From Phoronis australis (lineage: Eukaryota; Phoronida; Phoronidae), in NCBI GenBank assembly GCA_002633005.1, contig NMRA01000063.1, forward strand, positions 184,001-248,000: a stretch of DNA of 64,000 nt. Reading direction: 5' to 3'. Below the pieces are notes generated by a model that saw only the letters and a list, made by a program, of their open reading frames with translations, did no database searches and was not told the DNA's origin. Both the position numbers and the translations under genes were made by a program. This document shows, piece by piece, positions 23,601-37,100 of the stretch (the stretch's first letter is position 1; every line of letters starts with the position of its first letter).

Positions 23601-23770
23601 ACGACTTTCAGGCGGATCGAATGGACACTAGTAAAACACAACGTGAAGCATCGTGCTCAGGAACCAAGTCAATTCAGTGTCCTATTTGTGCGTCACAGCA
23701 CGATGACACTCCTTTTTGTGGTGAATGTGGCATGTCAGTCAAAACAGTATGCCTCCTTCTACAGGCATAG
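23585..23770 (+). CDS. Short zinc-ribbon-like open frame (doubtful)
   Basis: 61 codons. From Met13 it reads MDTSKTQREASCSGTK, then QCPICASQHDDTPFCGECG: two CxxC-type knuckles nine residues apart, as in a treble-clef or zinc-ribbon. No neighbouring exon was found, the frame starts within the 148-bp repeat and the region is transposon-rich. It could be a stray exon of a mobile element or chance. Confidence 0.25.
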   Translation: MKITDDDFQADRMDTSKTQREASCSGTKSIQCPICASQHDDTPFCGECGMSVKTVCLLLQA

Positions 23771-24514
23771 CAAGCAGAAACGTCATGAATGAAATCATTA
23801 AGTCTAGTGCTGAAGATTGTTAAGTCACTATAGTTAATTCAGATTTACAGAGTTTATGGTTGGTAGTAGTCTGATGTGATAGTATTGTGACGTTTTGTTT
23901 TGAACCATTTTTCCTCAAGTTTCTTTCTATATTTGTGTTATTTCAAAAGGCTGTTTAACAGAACCAGTACATTTTTGTAGTGTTTAAGTAGATTTAAATT
24001 AAGTGTCATTGGGCAATACATACATACAGTTGTTCTCGCCAGTTAGTATTTTAAAAGAAAATATATGGCTATGATTATTGTAGAAATTGCTTTCATGTTG
24101 TTGTTGATTTCCTGTGAGAGACTATTATACTATCAATCAGTCCTAAATACATTGCCTATGATTCAGTGATGATTTAGTCGCAATACATTCCAAAAGTAAT
24201 TCGTTGGAAATGTTCATTGCATTTGTAATGTTGATTTCTCTAAAGCAATATTTTATATATTTTTGTAAGACCAATTTTGAGGTGTGTTTGATAAAAGATA
24301 AATATTATTATAGAAATGCTATAATATTGTTGTTGACTTCCTGCATGTAAATCACTACAGTCTGTAGTTGAAGTGACATTAATGACAACATGTTGACTAC
24401 GTTTTGAAAAAATCACAATATAGTACATGTATTATAATTGTCTCTCAATGTCACATTAAACTGGGGATCATGAACTGAAGATGCAGGTTAAACTTAGGAC
24501 CAAGACTTCATCAA

Positions 24515-25310
24515 CAGTGTTCTCCACATTGTAAATTCCAAACTCATGCAAATATTTAGTAGCAGTTGTTGACATTGTGTCCTTTCTAATCATAACCATG
24601 GGTGTGCTGGAGGTATTTATATATGGTTTAAATCTGCACACTGCACTGGTGTGACCTACTTTTTAGACACTTCAAAGTTTAGCTTTCCTACCAATATATC
24701 TCATAATTCCTCCAAAGCATTTGACAGACCCAGAGCATCAAACAAAAGATTAAAAGTTCTTTTAATAATATCAATGCCGATTTTAATATCAATTAGACAT
24801 ATTAAGTACTACTAACATGAGTTCTGATGTGACCTAGTTTTTAGTCACACCTGTTGTCAAGTTGAATAAGCTCATAAAAGCTCTAACTTGCCACTAGATG
24901 TCAGTCAAAATCAAAATTGTCTTTATTAAGCCAATTAAATTGTTTCTTTACAGATTGACTTGCAAAATTTTAAAGTTAGAATGACACAGTAAATTAGACA
25001 GTTGATTAAGCAAGGTAGATGACTCCATGAAATTTTTGTTATTTGAAGATTTTATTAATGATAATTTAAACTCTTTTTGTAGTGTCATACAAAGTTATAC
25101 ATTTAGTGTTGACTGCCTCTAACATTCTGCAATGGGCTTGATGTTGGTTAATCAGGCCCTGCTTTAGTGTCAAGGGCTGAAATGCCAAGCCAGGCCAAAA
25201 GTTCAAACCTGACGCAGCACTTTTCAAACTGACGCGCATTTTCCAAACTCGACGTGGCAAAATCCAAACTCGTTACAGCGTCGAGTTAAAACAGGTCGTG
25301 GAGAACACTG
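24515..25310. mobile_element. CAGTGTTCTCCAC MITE, copy 2 (intact)
   Basis: Perfect 13-bp ends CAGTGTTCTCCAC / GTGGAGAACACTG, flanked by TCATCAA on both sides (24508-24514, 25311-25317). It is 796 bp, in opposite orientation to copy 1, without coding content. Confidence 0.88.
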
Positions 25311-25317
25311 TCATCAA

Positions 25318-27314
25318 GCCAAAAGTCAATCTGTTTATCTCTGTGTCGATGTCATCGGTAAAACATCAAGTAAAATCCCACCCGTTTTATCAGCACACCA
25401 GTTTACACAATTTCTGGCCAATTGTTAGATCTTTGAATCATCTCGTGAAATGTTGCCGCACCCCCCTTTCTCCCCATGGGCAAGCTCATCATTCTTTGAC
25501 TTCACTGGCTACTTGTTTTTTTTTCCTGTAGCTGTCACAATTTTACAACAACTTTCTACACTCATCTGCTCCAACAATTTGTTTACCCCTGGCTGACAGG
25601 TCTCATAGAACAACTCCTGGGTGAGTCTTCAGTTTAGAACCCATTGTTCTCAGTGGTTTTGTCTAAAAGTAGATGTCTGTATTTCAAAACCCTGGTAGGG
25701 TGTACCTACACGTCGTGGGTAACATGTTCGTTGAAGCTCGCCTCGCAATACAGTGAAGTTGTTTCCTGAAATGAAAATAAATTTGTTTGTGAAACTAAAG
25801 TTATGCTTGTTGTACATGTAGTGCTCATGGTAAATTAATGGAAATATGCTATGCTGTTGTTCAGTTTTGATACGAAAGTAACACAGTAATTGTTCAGTTT
25901 TGATACGAAAGTAACACAGTAATGACACAAAATGTGATTAATTCATTGCACCAATACTTATTTTGTAACCTTTTTTCAAGTTTTATAAGTAAGAAGTTCA
26001 TTACTGTTTGACACACCAGGATGCGTTCCCGATCGCATAAACAAACACAAATTTGGGTTCCTGATTGCTTATCATTGCATTCTCAATCGCATCTTTCAAC
26101 AGAAAAGCGTCAAAAAATCAGAGATTCTGACAAAACTACAAAAAAACAAGTGTTGCGTTATATTTTCACACGTCATTTCTTCACAATTCCAAGGTCAATT
26201 TATTGATATAGTGCCAAAAATAACGACAATTTGCCAAAATGACATACAAATCACCTTCTGCTCATGCGATGCCTCGGTCAACATACATTTTCTCCAAAAA
26301 TTGGAAGATACACTAGCCTAAACCTCTACCTGACCTTCCTCAATGTGTTACGCCTTGAACTTGTGTCTCTGTTTTCACATTGGAAGTAAAAACAACGAAA
26401 ATTCATCAAATTTACTCGACTTGCCTGGTTTCACTTCTTGCACCAAATTTCGTTCTCGATTGCCTTGCAGACGTTCTTGATCACGGGTTGGCCAGGGTGA
26501 ATGTGGCCATGTGATATTGTTTTCTGTATTCACCTCCCGCACAACTTCAATCAGTGCCCTCTGATATGGAAGGTTCAGAAAGTAGGTCAATGTCGACTCA
26601 ACGTCATTAGCTGGTTGATCATCAAACTTTCCAAAAATAGTTTAAAGTATTACAGTTGCAGCAGTATAAATAACACTCTGAGTCTCAACATGCAATCAGG
26701 TCCCAAACGTAACAGCTGGTACAAAACTGTTAATTATATGACACTTCTGTCTTGGTTTTCAATTGCTAAATATTATATCGTTTGCATTTCGGTTGCCGAT
26801 TCTGTGGTAGGCTTAACTGCAATATCAAATGTTGTTATTTAGCTATTTTCAGGAAATGTTACCATTTCAATGCACACTTACCATTGTTTTCATCTTTGTT
26901 ATCTCCTTTCAAGTAATAAATCATTTCATTTAAAACTGTTTTACTGTAGAAAACTTTTTATCTAATGCGCAAGTATGTACATAGTGTAGGTAGGATGTGA
27001 TCCACCACGTGAACAATCTGGGTGAAGTATTTAAAAATCTGCCAAAAAAATGAAAGAAACATAGGAATTCAAAGTGTTTGGGAAAAATACAAAACGTATC
27101 TCGATTGGCATAGATGAACTAATTTCCCACTTGACGTTATTCCGCATATGGATCTCAACGTTCGGTCTCGGTCGATACGCGGAATAATGTCTCGTTGGAT
27201 ATAACTTCATCTGCGCTGCTCTTGGTACATTTCATGTATTATGTATAAAAGCCATTTGGCCCATTAAACCCCGTTGTGCAGTACTCTAGAAAAATTCCAG
27301 ATTTGGTCAAGTTG
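25318..27314. other. Upstream region of the hnRNP gene; no recognised gene
   Basis: No family motif in the open frames. A leader exon and promoter of the hnRNP gene probably lie here or further left but could not be placed. Around 27133-27190 ttattccgca and gcggaataat form an inverted pair. Confidence 0.4.
25858..25923. repeat. 33-bp perfect tandem duplication
   Basis: The 33-bp unit starting tgttcagttttgatacgaaa occurs twice head to tail without a mismatch. Confidence 0.9.
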
Positions 27315-27426
27315 GAAACATCGTATCTCAGAAACATCCTATCTCGGAAACATCGTATCTCAGAAACATCGTATCTCAGAAACATCGTATCTCAGAAACA
27401 TCGTATCTTAGAAACATCGTATCTCA
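27315..27426. repeat. 16-bp tandem repeat upstream of hnRNP exon 1
   Basis: Exactly seven units of gaaacatcgtatctca (112 bp) with single-base variants in units 2 and 6. Confidence 0.93.
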
Positions 27427-27992
27427 GAAATTGCTGATCAATTACTAACTATGCTTTATGCACTTTTCTCAAAATTGCAGTTTGGAATTGTTTTCGATTC
27501 GTTCCACTTTTGTATGGGATCAATCAAAAAATGGTGTTTTTATTAATTTTATAAAAATCAAATGTTGCTTAAAACGAATATGAAATCATAATTTGGAAAA
27601 CTGTTCAATGTCTTATCGATTTCATCTTGAAACCGGGACAATAGTCCAATATTGAGAACCAGTTTGATGCCTGTTTTTAAGTGAAAAAAAATGGTTCTCG
27701 AAATGTGGGCACGCCATATCTAATTGTTAAGAAAACATTCATACCAAATGGAATTTAATTATTATTTCATGTCATGCCTTTCAGTTAAGAGAGAAGTGCA
27801 TTTACCATTTCCCTCATGGGACAAAGTACCCCAATCATATGGCAGCAAGAAACCTGTGCCCAACTGATTCCTAAAGGAGATGCCTCTGCTCTCTTTAAAG
27901 AAAATATGATCTTTTGCTTTAAGTTGTGTCAAAGATTGCAAAAGATGTCCAAATAATTATGTAGCAGTCTGTAACCATTATGTCACTTACAG

Positions 27993-28101
27993 TCTGGGTT
28001 GCCGAGCCTCATGGGAGATGGAAGTGATCAGTTTGTGATTCGTGTTCGAGGTTTGCCTTACTCTGCTTCAGCTGATGAAGTCATCAACTTTCTGGGTCCA
28101 G
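27993..28101 (+). CDS. hnRNP exon 1 (partly 5' UTR): start of quasi-RRM1
   Basis: Acceptor TTACAG ends at 27992, so at least one untranslated leader exon lies upstream; I could not place it. ATG at 28011 opens [20 protein letters not shown] and the exon ends in phase 1 at CCAG|gtatgt. The donor lies inside a 42-43-bp tandem repeat that offers alternative donors. Confidence 0.9.
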
Positions 28102-31100
28102 GTATGTTCATTCTTAAATGTTGGTCAAGTAGACTAGGTCCATGTATGTTCATTTATGAACTGTTGGTCAAGTAAACTAGGCTCAGGTATGTTCATTTGT
28201 GAACTGTTGGTCAGTAGACTAGGTCCATGTATGTTTATTTGTGAGTTGCTGGTCAAGTAGACGAATTTTCTCTCCATTTGTATGAAGACCTTGACACAAC
28301 TTTATATTTGGTAAAACGGTCTTTGTTCAATTGTCTTTTGTTGCTAATTCGAGATTTGTTATGAGCAGCCTGTCCCATCATAGACACAGGCAACACATAG
28401 TAAACATCAGTGTGTAAATTATGTACTGACCTATTTTTGAGGATCAGAATTAATACATAGATGTTAAGTTCATGAGTTTTACTGTTGCTGATGTCATCGA
28501 ACAGACAGTTGCTTTGATTAAATACCCATGGTAAGTTTTTGTTGCATCAACAAAATGAAGTAACGATTGTTTGTTATCTCCTTGATAGCAAGTAGCAGGA
28601 CATATTAATAAAAACAACTACGACTTGACATGTTTTGGTGTCATTTATTGAAATACCATCATCAGAAGAAGAGAGAATATAGTGGCCACCTAGCTAGGCC
28701 CTAAACTCGAGGCATCCTAACTTAAAATTCAGTATAGAATTGAAGTCGACAACATTTTGCCATTTCTGGACGTGTTAGTACCGCAGTGATAACATCAGTA
28801 TTTCATAAGAAGACCTACACAGGACTGTACGGTAAAGTCGCGTGATTTTCGGTCACTGAAAATTAATTCCAATAGAAAAAATTCATTCTTGGACGAATCT
28901 CGCGAAACGTCATTTTTGTGGTGTCCGAATTTGGCGGATCTCCACTAATTTGGATTTCCGCACTAGTGCCCGAATTTCGTGGGTGTACATTATTTCGATG
29001 AGCGGTCGTAGTATCAACATTGCTGGCTCGGTCATTTGATAGCAGTATAATTGCAGGTCAGTGATACTCAAATGGTCTGCGCGATTAATTTTTGAAAATC
29101 TGGCTTTCTTAATAAGAAATGTGCGTTGTCGACGCACAAAGACCGTTACCGTTCCCAACAAGTGTTGGTTCTTCTTTTCAAAGATGCGCTTTCTCAATAT
29201 GAAATATTCAGCTGGCATTGCCGATGCTCAAAAACCTTTTTTGGCGAGTGACGGAATCTTTTCAAAAATGCGCCATCTCACTTGAAATATCGGGCTGCGT
29301 TGTGAAAAAAGAGTCATCCTGGTGACAAATATGGGCTTTCCAATGAGAGGGTCTGGTTTGCGTCGTTGACGCACATGAAACGTTGCAGACAACTGATTCT
29401 CTTTTGTAAAAATGCGTTTTCTCAATAAAAAATGTCAAGTTTGCGCTGTCAACGCCTGGTTTCCCAATAAAAAGCTGGACTTGCGTATTCGACGCACAAA
29501 GAGGGTTCCCGACCATCAAAACATGCGCTTTCTCAATTTTAACGAATTTTGCATTAAATGTAACAGTAATGGATGTGGGAACGAGTTCAGTGAAGAAAGT
29601 GATGAACAATGACAAGAATATAGCATAAATTTATGTTTGTTAAACGTATCCATGCATTGTCTGCTGGTTACAAACCGAAACGCAAGTTAACACTGACACG
29701 TTTATTTCCATACTAACTGAAAGCTCAGTTTCAACATGAAAACTTCGAATGAACAATTACCTAAAATAGATAACAAAGACAATCACGATGGTAAAACGAG
29801 TAGTTTCTCATCTACTCGTGATCCCGATTCGTCGTCCTGGTAGTCATCTGAATTGTTGAAGAAGCGCTGTCGTTCTACATGTTTAGGCCTACTGCAAACG
29901 ATGGGAATGCGTCGACTAGTACAGTGCTGCGCGGCTGAAGACACGATTAACTAACATTATAAGGGCGTTGACTAGAAAGCAAATGCAATTTCAAATGCTA
30001 CCAACATCAAATTCACCCAACAGTTTTTTACAATTAAAGCCTTTCTCATCCACAGCCTTTGAAACGCCCGATGTTAACTCAGGGATACACTGGCGCGTCT
30101 TCATGCAACTGAGCTGACATAACACATCTGTGTTCGATTACCTTTCTTACCACAATGAAAACTCTGACTTGTGAAATCTGTTTGTGGATGAAATGAAACT
30201 GACAATCTTTAACAGTTTCTGATAATATGCGTGGAAGATGACACTGGGGCCGTTTCTTCTGATTGTCACCAGTTTAACGCCGTCCACGGTCGTCACCAAT
30301 TTCGCGCATCTCAGTCTCCCTCAGTCACTACTAATTAACGCTGCATTTAAAGCATGAACAATCGCGAGTTAACTGAAGTCTCATTATAAGTACAGAAATG
30401 TTGTTGAAGAAAAACAGTGACTATCTGAAGAGGGGAATACATTACAAAATAAAATATGGAAATACCAAACAAAAATCAAAACAACACTTACCTGTTGCAA
30501 ACGCGAACGTACTGGCCGACTTGCATTAACGGAATGTTAGTTGAACATGTGACGGTAGTAGAACAAAACTGTCCCAATGAAATTTTCATGGTTAACAGGT
30601 TTAAGAAGATCCACCGTAGATTTCCGTATACAAGTCCAGCAGAATATATGCCCAATTTGCATACCTTAAATTTTTTCCCTAAAATATATCTGGGATGCAT
30701 ATCTGAGAATAAAAATGCATTCTTGAAATCTAATAATGGTAGGATATACTTAGGGTGAGCTACAGTATTTATACTGTGTTTGTGTATTCGGCATTGCTGA
30801 GTATAGGCCCTGGTGTATTTTTACATAAGACGTTTGGTTTCCCAAACTTATATACGGAAATCGCTGGTAATACTTCCCAAAATTATTTACCCTTACTGCA
30901 AGTAAGGCATCACCTCGGGTAAAAATAGAACAATAATAATTAGTAATGTAATAGTCATCTCTTTCGAATCAAACACAACTAAATACACTTACAGCTGAAT
31001 GCCTCTAAAACTATCTCAAGTAATACAAAATGCATGGTCTGTAGTTTAAGATCACGTTTCTTTTTTGTCTCAAAACTATCAACTGAAGGCGGTGACATGG

Positions 31101-34100
31101 ACAAGAAGAAAAGGTCCTGTGGAAAGTAGATATGGAACACCGGGTCGGAATCATCTATCTGATTCCAGGCCCGTTGCATCGGACTCCAGGTCCTGAATTC
31201 GTGTTAGCCTACCCCTACTGCCACAAGAAGCAATGACTATCAAATCTGATTCAACTGACTTGTCATTTTTCGAAATGATTGGTGGAGGATTTTCTTAGTC
31301 GCCGCAGACAGGGTCCCGGTGTCCTTGTCGGGATTCATCTTAATCTCGGGATACCATGGAGTCCAGCTTGTTGCACCTCAGATGGCATAAGGCGCGAATT
31401 AACACGACCACAAGTACATAGACCAGTGGATGAGCAAGCAAAATTGGGTCGCCGCAAGTTCAATCTTTTTTAGGTTTACATAGGGGTAAAGCTCGTAACG
31501 CTAGGACTTCCCTAAAAAGCAAGAATTCATGAAATTACGCGATATATTGTGTATTTTATTTGAAAACTTGATTTTGGCTAGATTTTTCTATTCCCAAGAC
31601 AGCTACTGAACTCCACCCTAGTCTGCGTCCGGGGGCGCAAGGGTGAGAATTTCACGAGCACGCTAGACTGAGGACTTCGAGACGTATGGTCAGGTATTGC
31701 AAGCGAAGCACACGATCACACTAGCTTCTTTAGCGAGATTCTTGCATCTGCGATGCTTATCAGGGAGTTACAGAGAATTTGTAAGGGTAGTGAAGCGTGG
31801 TTACGTGGATGTACATTAGTTTTTGATATGTGTTGTAGTACACAACATACACAACATAGCGCGGGAATGTAATGTCTCTGTAACAATTGTGTGTGCGCCG
31901 CGCGCCGTACTGAGTGCTGAGCCTTTCACTGCTAAACACATTACACGAATGAGCACTACCAAGAAGACACAGAAAAACGAAAGACGTTTGAACTGCATAC
32001 AGATTTTTAATGAAATTTTTTCGTTTCAACCCAAAAAATTGCGTTATCAGAAGCACTGAATGTTGTATGAAGTCAGTGGTGACTCATTCCTTGCTAACTG
32101 TCCCATTCAAAATTATTAAAAGCCCAGAACGGCTGCACAAAATTTCAATCATTCGCCGGGATGCAGGTAAGCGGCAGCATAACTTATTGTCCGACGATAT
32201 TTAATCGACTGAAGATCGAGGAACGGAAGCATGAAAACCTTCTGTGCACGACGCAGCCTCCGTCGGTTGGGCTCGCGCGGTGTGCGACTTAATTATGTTT
32301 GCTTTGTAACCAGCTTTACTTTGGCTCCGACTCATTCGGCTGCTGTTGTTCACTATCTACACTACTTTGAACGCTCGATATCCCACGTACAGACTTGCCT
32401 GTAGCTTATTCTGTATGGGGGCCTAAACAAAAAATATTTCTCATCGCGTCGAGGATAAAATCCGGACACGTCGTCGGGAGATATTAGCCACTGACAAGGG
32501 CATTTGCAAAGGGCAGGACGTTTCAAAAATAAAAACGTTTCGTAAAAACGCAAGTTGATGTCAGGCGTGCAAGTTCAGTGTCACAGTCGGAGGTCGAACA
32601 GCATGGCCTAATTAAACCAGAGCACATGTTACGCTACAACAAAAAGTTGCAGCCTTCGATGTACTTCCTATTTGTATTTTAATCAGAAATTTTCGTCATA
32701 CGGGACTCGGTGATTCTTTTCATAGCTAAAGCACCAAACACAAGCTAAACGCAAGACAATCGAGTAACGGTCGTGTCATCGTCAAGACAAGGTAAAAATT
32801 ACCGTCAAAGCCCGTTACACCGATTCTCGGATTCAAGCCTTATAGAGATCCGTTGAACGCTTTAGTGACACGGGAGTTGCGTCAATCCCAAATTAGCGTT
32901 TCTAAAAATTTTAAAGTCGCAGACAAAATTCGGCGTTTATGACAATGTCCGAAATTCGAGAATATTTGAAATACTGTTTTTGGACCTTGTACGAATTTCG
33001 TGGACTATGAAAAACATTTCGGAAATATTTATTATCGGTCGAAAGTGGTGGGCTGTCCGAAAATCACGCGACTTTACCGTACACTTGTTTTCATAGCTTC
33101 ACATCCTTTGTTTATGAAGTAGGTCTCATTAAAACTCTAACAGACAGGGTGTATCGCATTAACAGCACTTGGGCTAGATTTGATTCTAATATTAAAGAAC
33201 TTACAACGAATTTGCAAAAGAATGGATATCCCCTAGAATTAGTCAATAGGGTACTGAAAGCAAGACTCCAACGTAACCCTGATATTCATCCTGCAGACAA
33301 AACTAACTACAAGTACTTTAAAGTAACCTATGTTGGGTTTTACGCCAAGATTGCTCAACAAAAACTTAACAAATTGGTGAATGATTACTGTGTTGTATTA
33401 ACATTCAAGTCTTATTTAGCCCTAAGGACAAAATTCCTATGGGTCTACGGTCCAGGGTAGTGTACAAATTTATCTGTGCTGGATGTGGCTCCAGGTATAT
33501 AGGTGAAACTGTTCACCATTTGAAAATAAAGATTATGGAACATCTAAATTCTGACAGAGGTTCATGTGTAAATATTCATCTACAGAGCTCCAATCATTGT
33601 TACCAGCAATGCTCTTTCAATGATTTTGCTATAACAGACCTAGCAGAAACAACAAAGAAGCTTAAAATTCGTAAGGCTCTACACTTCAGTTGGTGCCAGC
33701 CCAATCTCAATAGGCAACTGGCACACCACAGGTTGTCATTGTTGGTCTAGTTTATTGTCACTCCCTGTAACTGAGTGGGTCTGTGTTTCATCACTTGTTG
33801 CTGGGCCTAGCTAGGGGGCCACTATATTCTCTCTTCTTCTGATGATGGTGTTTGAATAAATGACACCGAAACATGTCAAGTCGTTTTAAAACCGTGGTTG
33901 TTTTTATTAATTGTTTGTTATGCATGTCATTTAACTTCGAACCAAACACCAAAACTTTTCTCTTGTGGTAAACATCTTTTGTAAACTGTTCATGCTTGTT
34001 AATCATAAAGCTTGTCGGCATTCCTTACACGATAATTGTGTTTGTCTCCAAACTGACGGTATGTATTGCTGGAGAAACTGCATTTTTTGTGTTCTTCTCA

Positions 34101-37100
34101 GAGTGTTCGATATCCAAGGGAGTCAGTGCTATTCATTTCACATACAAGAGTGATGGAGGGCCTCGCGGCGAGGCTTACATAGAGCTAGATGATGAGGCCA
34201 GCGTCGAGGCTGCGTTAAAGAAGAACAAAGAATATATGAGCAAACGATACGTAGAGGGTAAGGACTATGGACCATTGGCTGAGGACCAGGCACTGGTACA
34301 GTTTCGTATCACTGAAATGTATTGGTTTGTTGTGCCATCAATACCTGTCCATCATTAGTCTGCCTTTCCGGATATGATCCTGAATCTGGACCTTAGGAAA
34401 GGTTGCCTGATTGTTTGAAACTGATGCCCAACTTAAAGTTGCTGGATTCGAATAAGACAGTTAAAATTCAAATTAAACAGAATTTTTCATATACATTATA
34501 AGGAATCATAATTTGTATCCGGGAACAAAAATCCATAAATACCTTGTATTTTCTTGCAATAGCTTGCACTAGTGATAAAAAGTCATCTCTGATGGAATGA
34601 AAAATGGGAATTCATTCCCATAATTCACCAAATCTGTCCCATAATGCTTCATGTCAACCTCACCCCCAATCGCAAAGGATGCCACCATTTTTCTAGGACA
34701 GGCTAGTAACCTCCTAAGCATAATTGAGAAATACTCGAGTGAAGAAAGGCTTCTCCACTGGAATAGCAATGTCTCGGATTGAACTCCCATTTATTAGAGG
34801 TAGAAAATATCATTGTTTCGGATCCAATTCCATTTTAGGTAGAAAAACGCATTTTATGGCTGACATAGTGTTCAAAAAGAGTTAGCGCACATTTGAGCAG
34901 ATTTAAACAAATATAGAACAGTAGGTCATGCTTCAGCCAGCTTATCAAATTTATTGCTGTCTATGTTGCTACTGACTTTGTAGCAGTATAACTAAATTGG
35001 CCTTAGAATGACAGTTAAGTCGACAGCAAAATAAAGGCTGAGAAAATGTGCAGCATTGTGGATAAATAGGTTAGGCTCAGTTATGCCGTGGTAAGTTGAT
35101 GTAGTATCTGTGTATATCAGTTGACATTGGTTTTCTAACGACAGTTCAATAATCCCACAATCCCACGGTGTATTCTGTTGCAGTATTTCGAACAAAACCT
35201 GGCGAGATGAGTTACGTGCTAGAAAAGAACGGTCCGGTTCTCTCCACAAATGAAGCTGTGTTACGGTTGCGTGGTCTTCCCTTCAGAATTTCCAAGGAAG
35301 AGATCACACAGTTCTTCACAGGTTTGTTCTTTACAGAGGCTATGCCAGCTGTTCTACTGCGTTACTTAGTCTTTCAAGGGCTATGCCAGCTGTTATTCTG
35401 GGCTTCTCCATTATACCTTGTTTTGTGCTATTCATTCTCAATTTCAATTCATCAGCAAATATGGTATTAATTTACTTATATAGTTTCAGCAATTAGTTAA
35501 TTATGGTATGACTTGTAACACACGTCACCAATCTAGAGCCAACCGTTTTTAATTCCTTCGGCATGGGATTTTGTAATTGATGTTTGTCACAATCATTGGC
35601 ATTGTACTTTAATGGTCTGGAATCATTCAACCTCTTAAGGTACTTAAAACAGCATCCGTTCTTTGGATACCAGAATCACAAACAGATGGGGAAATGTGCG
35701 TTCCACTCGCCTCATATATGCTCATGTCATTTTGGGCCCTAGCACTTGAGTTGCTTTAAACTGACCTTCCTTTGAACTCACTTTCCAATAAAGGGGAATG
35801 CCACACGATTTATTTCGTTTTTTTTACCGTCTTAATCGGTCTATATCGAAATCACCTCGTATACGGTCGATCTCACCTCACCGAGAGGTGCCGCTTTAAC
35901 CTGTGAGGAAGGCGAGTACACGACACAGCGATGTCAGTGGTTCTTCAGCTAAGTGTGTGCCGGTATGGTGTAGCGTATCATTCCCATTGAAACTGCAATT
36001 AAAGCGCGTACCGCATTCGCCCTAATAAGCGCCCACGCCCCTATAAGCGCCCCCCCACGCGTTTTCAGACTTTGCTAAAATATACGCTCAGTCCGTGAAC
36101 ACCATATACATGCGAAAAATGCCTTACCTACAGTTCTAAAATTCTACAGTAACGTCTTCAATTTATATCAGTAAGATCCGACAGTCCTGAAAAAATCACT
36201 GTGCGTGGAATTTGTATACCACGAGCCTCGCTGCTATGTCGGTATTTAGCCGTGACTATACACTTCAAACTTCCGCCGTGCTTCAAAAAGAACGCAAAAG
36301 TTTTGCTGATCTTGCGAAGGACGTGTCCTATTATATGGTCTGTACAGGTGAAAACCGCGAATCGAAAGCTAATAAAAACTTGACCTTTGTTAAAAGCACG
36401 TGGCCAGGAAGCGCTCACTACATGCAGGTACCTGTCATCAAAGATTAGTTTTTGGGAACTATATATTCCTGAAATGGGTAGCATAGCATCGGCAAGGAAT
36501 AAATACCAGCATTTATTTCCGAAAGTTTCTAATACCGTTAAAAAACGTTTGCATTAGTTTTCGGAGGAATTATTAAATTAGTCGTTGTTGGTGTTTTTAA
36601 AGTCAAAGTGACCCACTGTTGATGAACACTTCCGCACCCTTACACCCCCCGAATCTCCCGAAAAATAACTGTTAGACTGTCACGCATCCAGCCACCCAGC
36701 GACCTTACCGAGACAATTCTCGAATGTTATTTAGCAGCTGAGATCAACAAGTACTAAATAAAACACGTTCCTCTTTACTGCTTGTATTAATTTCCTTAGT
36801 TACAATGCACACCTAGATCGTTACATCGCGTTTACGCTGGCAAATAAACTCTGATGACATGCACTTACCCTCTCACTCACACACCCAGACAAACTTCAAA
36901 ACAAACATCACGTGACAACAAAGTGTATTTGTCCGGACATTTTTCTCGTGTTGCGGAGTACGATCTAGCGCAGATTTGGACTTAATATGCAGTAAATCCA
37001 GACTCCATAGGAACTTAAAAGTCTTAGGGACTCTATTTTTAAAACTTAAGAAGGACTTCATGTAATTTGTGAGTCGAAACTATATTTTTACTCAAGAATT

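Larger units (their letters stand above)
28609..33908 (+). mobile_element. Penelope-like retroelement, truncated, in hnRNP intron 1
   Basis: Coding remnants lie at 28734-28829 and 33082-33750. They encode the end of the reverse transcriptase (LPFLDVLV, then HKKTYTGLY), the connector ([16 protein letters not shown]) and a GIY-YIG endonuclease ([18 protein letters not shown]). This order is specific to Penelope-like elements. A frameshift before ~33400 separates connector from endonuclease, and a small deletion follows LPFLDVLV, so it is dead. The body is flanked by inverted copies of the same ~95-105-bp sequence (28609-28702 and 33802-33907), the inverted pseudo-LTR layout typical of the family. 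A 4.25-kb TIR element splits it at 28830-33079. Confidence 0.88.

Noticed and set aside
27315-27426. CRISPR-like array
   Set aside because: Units are head to tail with no spacers, in a eukaryotic genome; a plain minisatellite.
36158-36484. 108-codon minus-strand frame and overlapping + frames
   Set aside because: Inside a TIR-bounded non-autonomous transposon, no motif on either strand.
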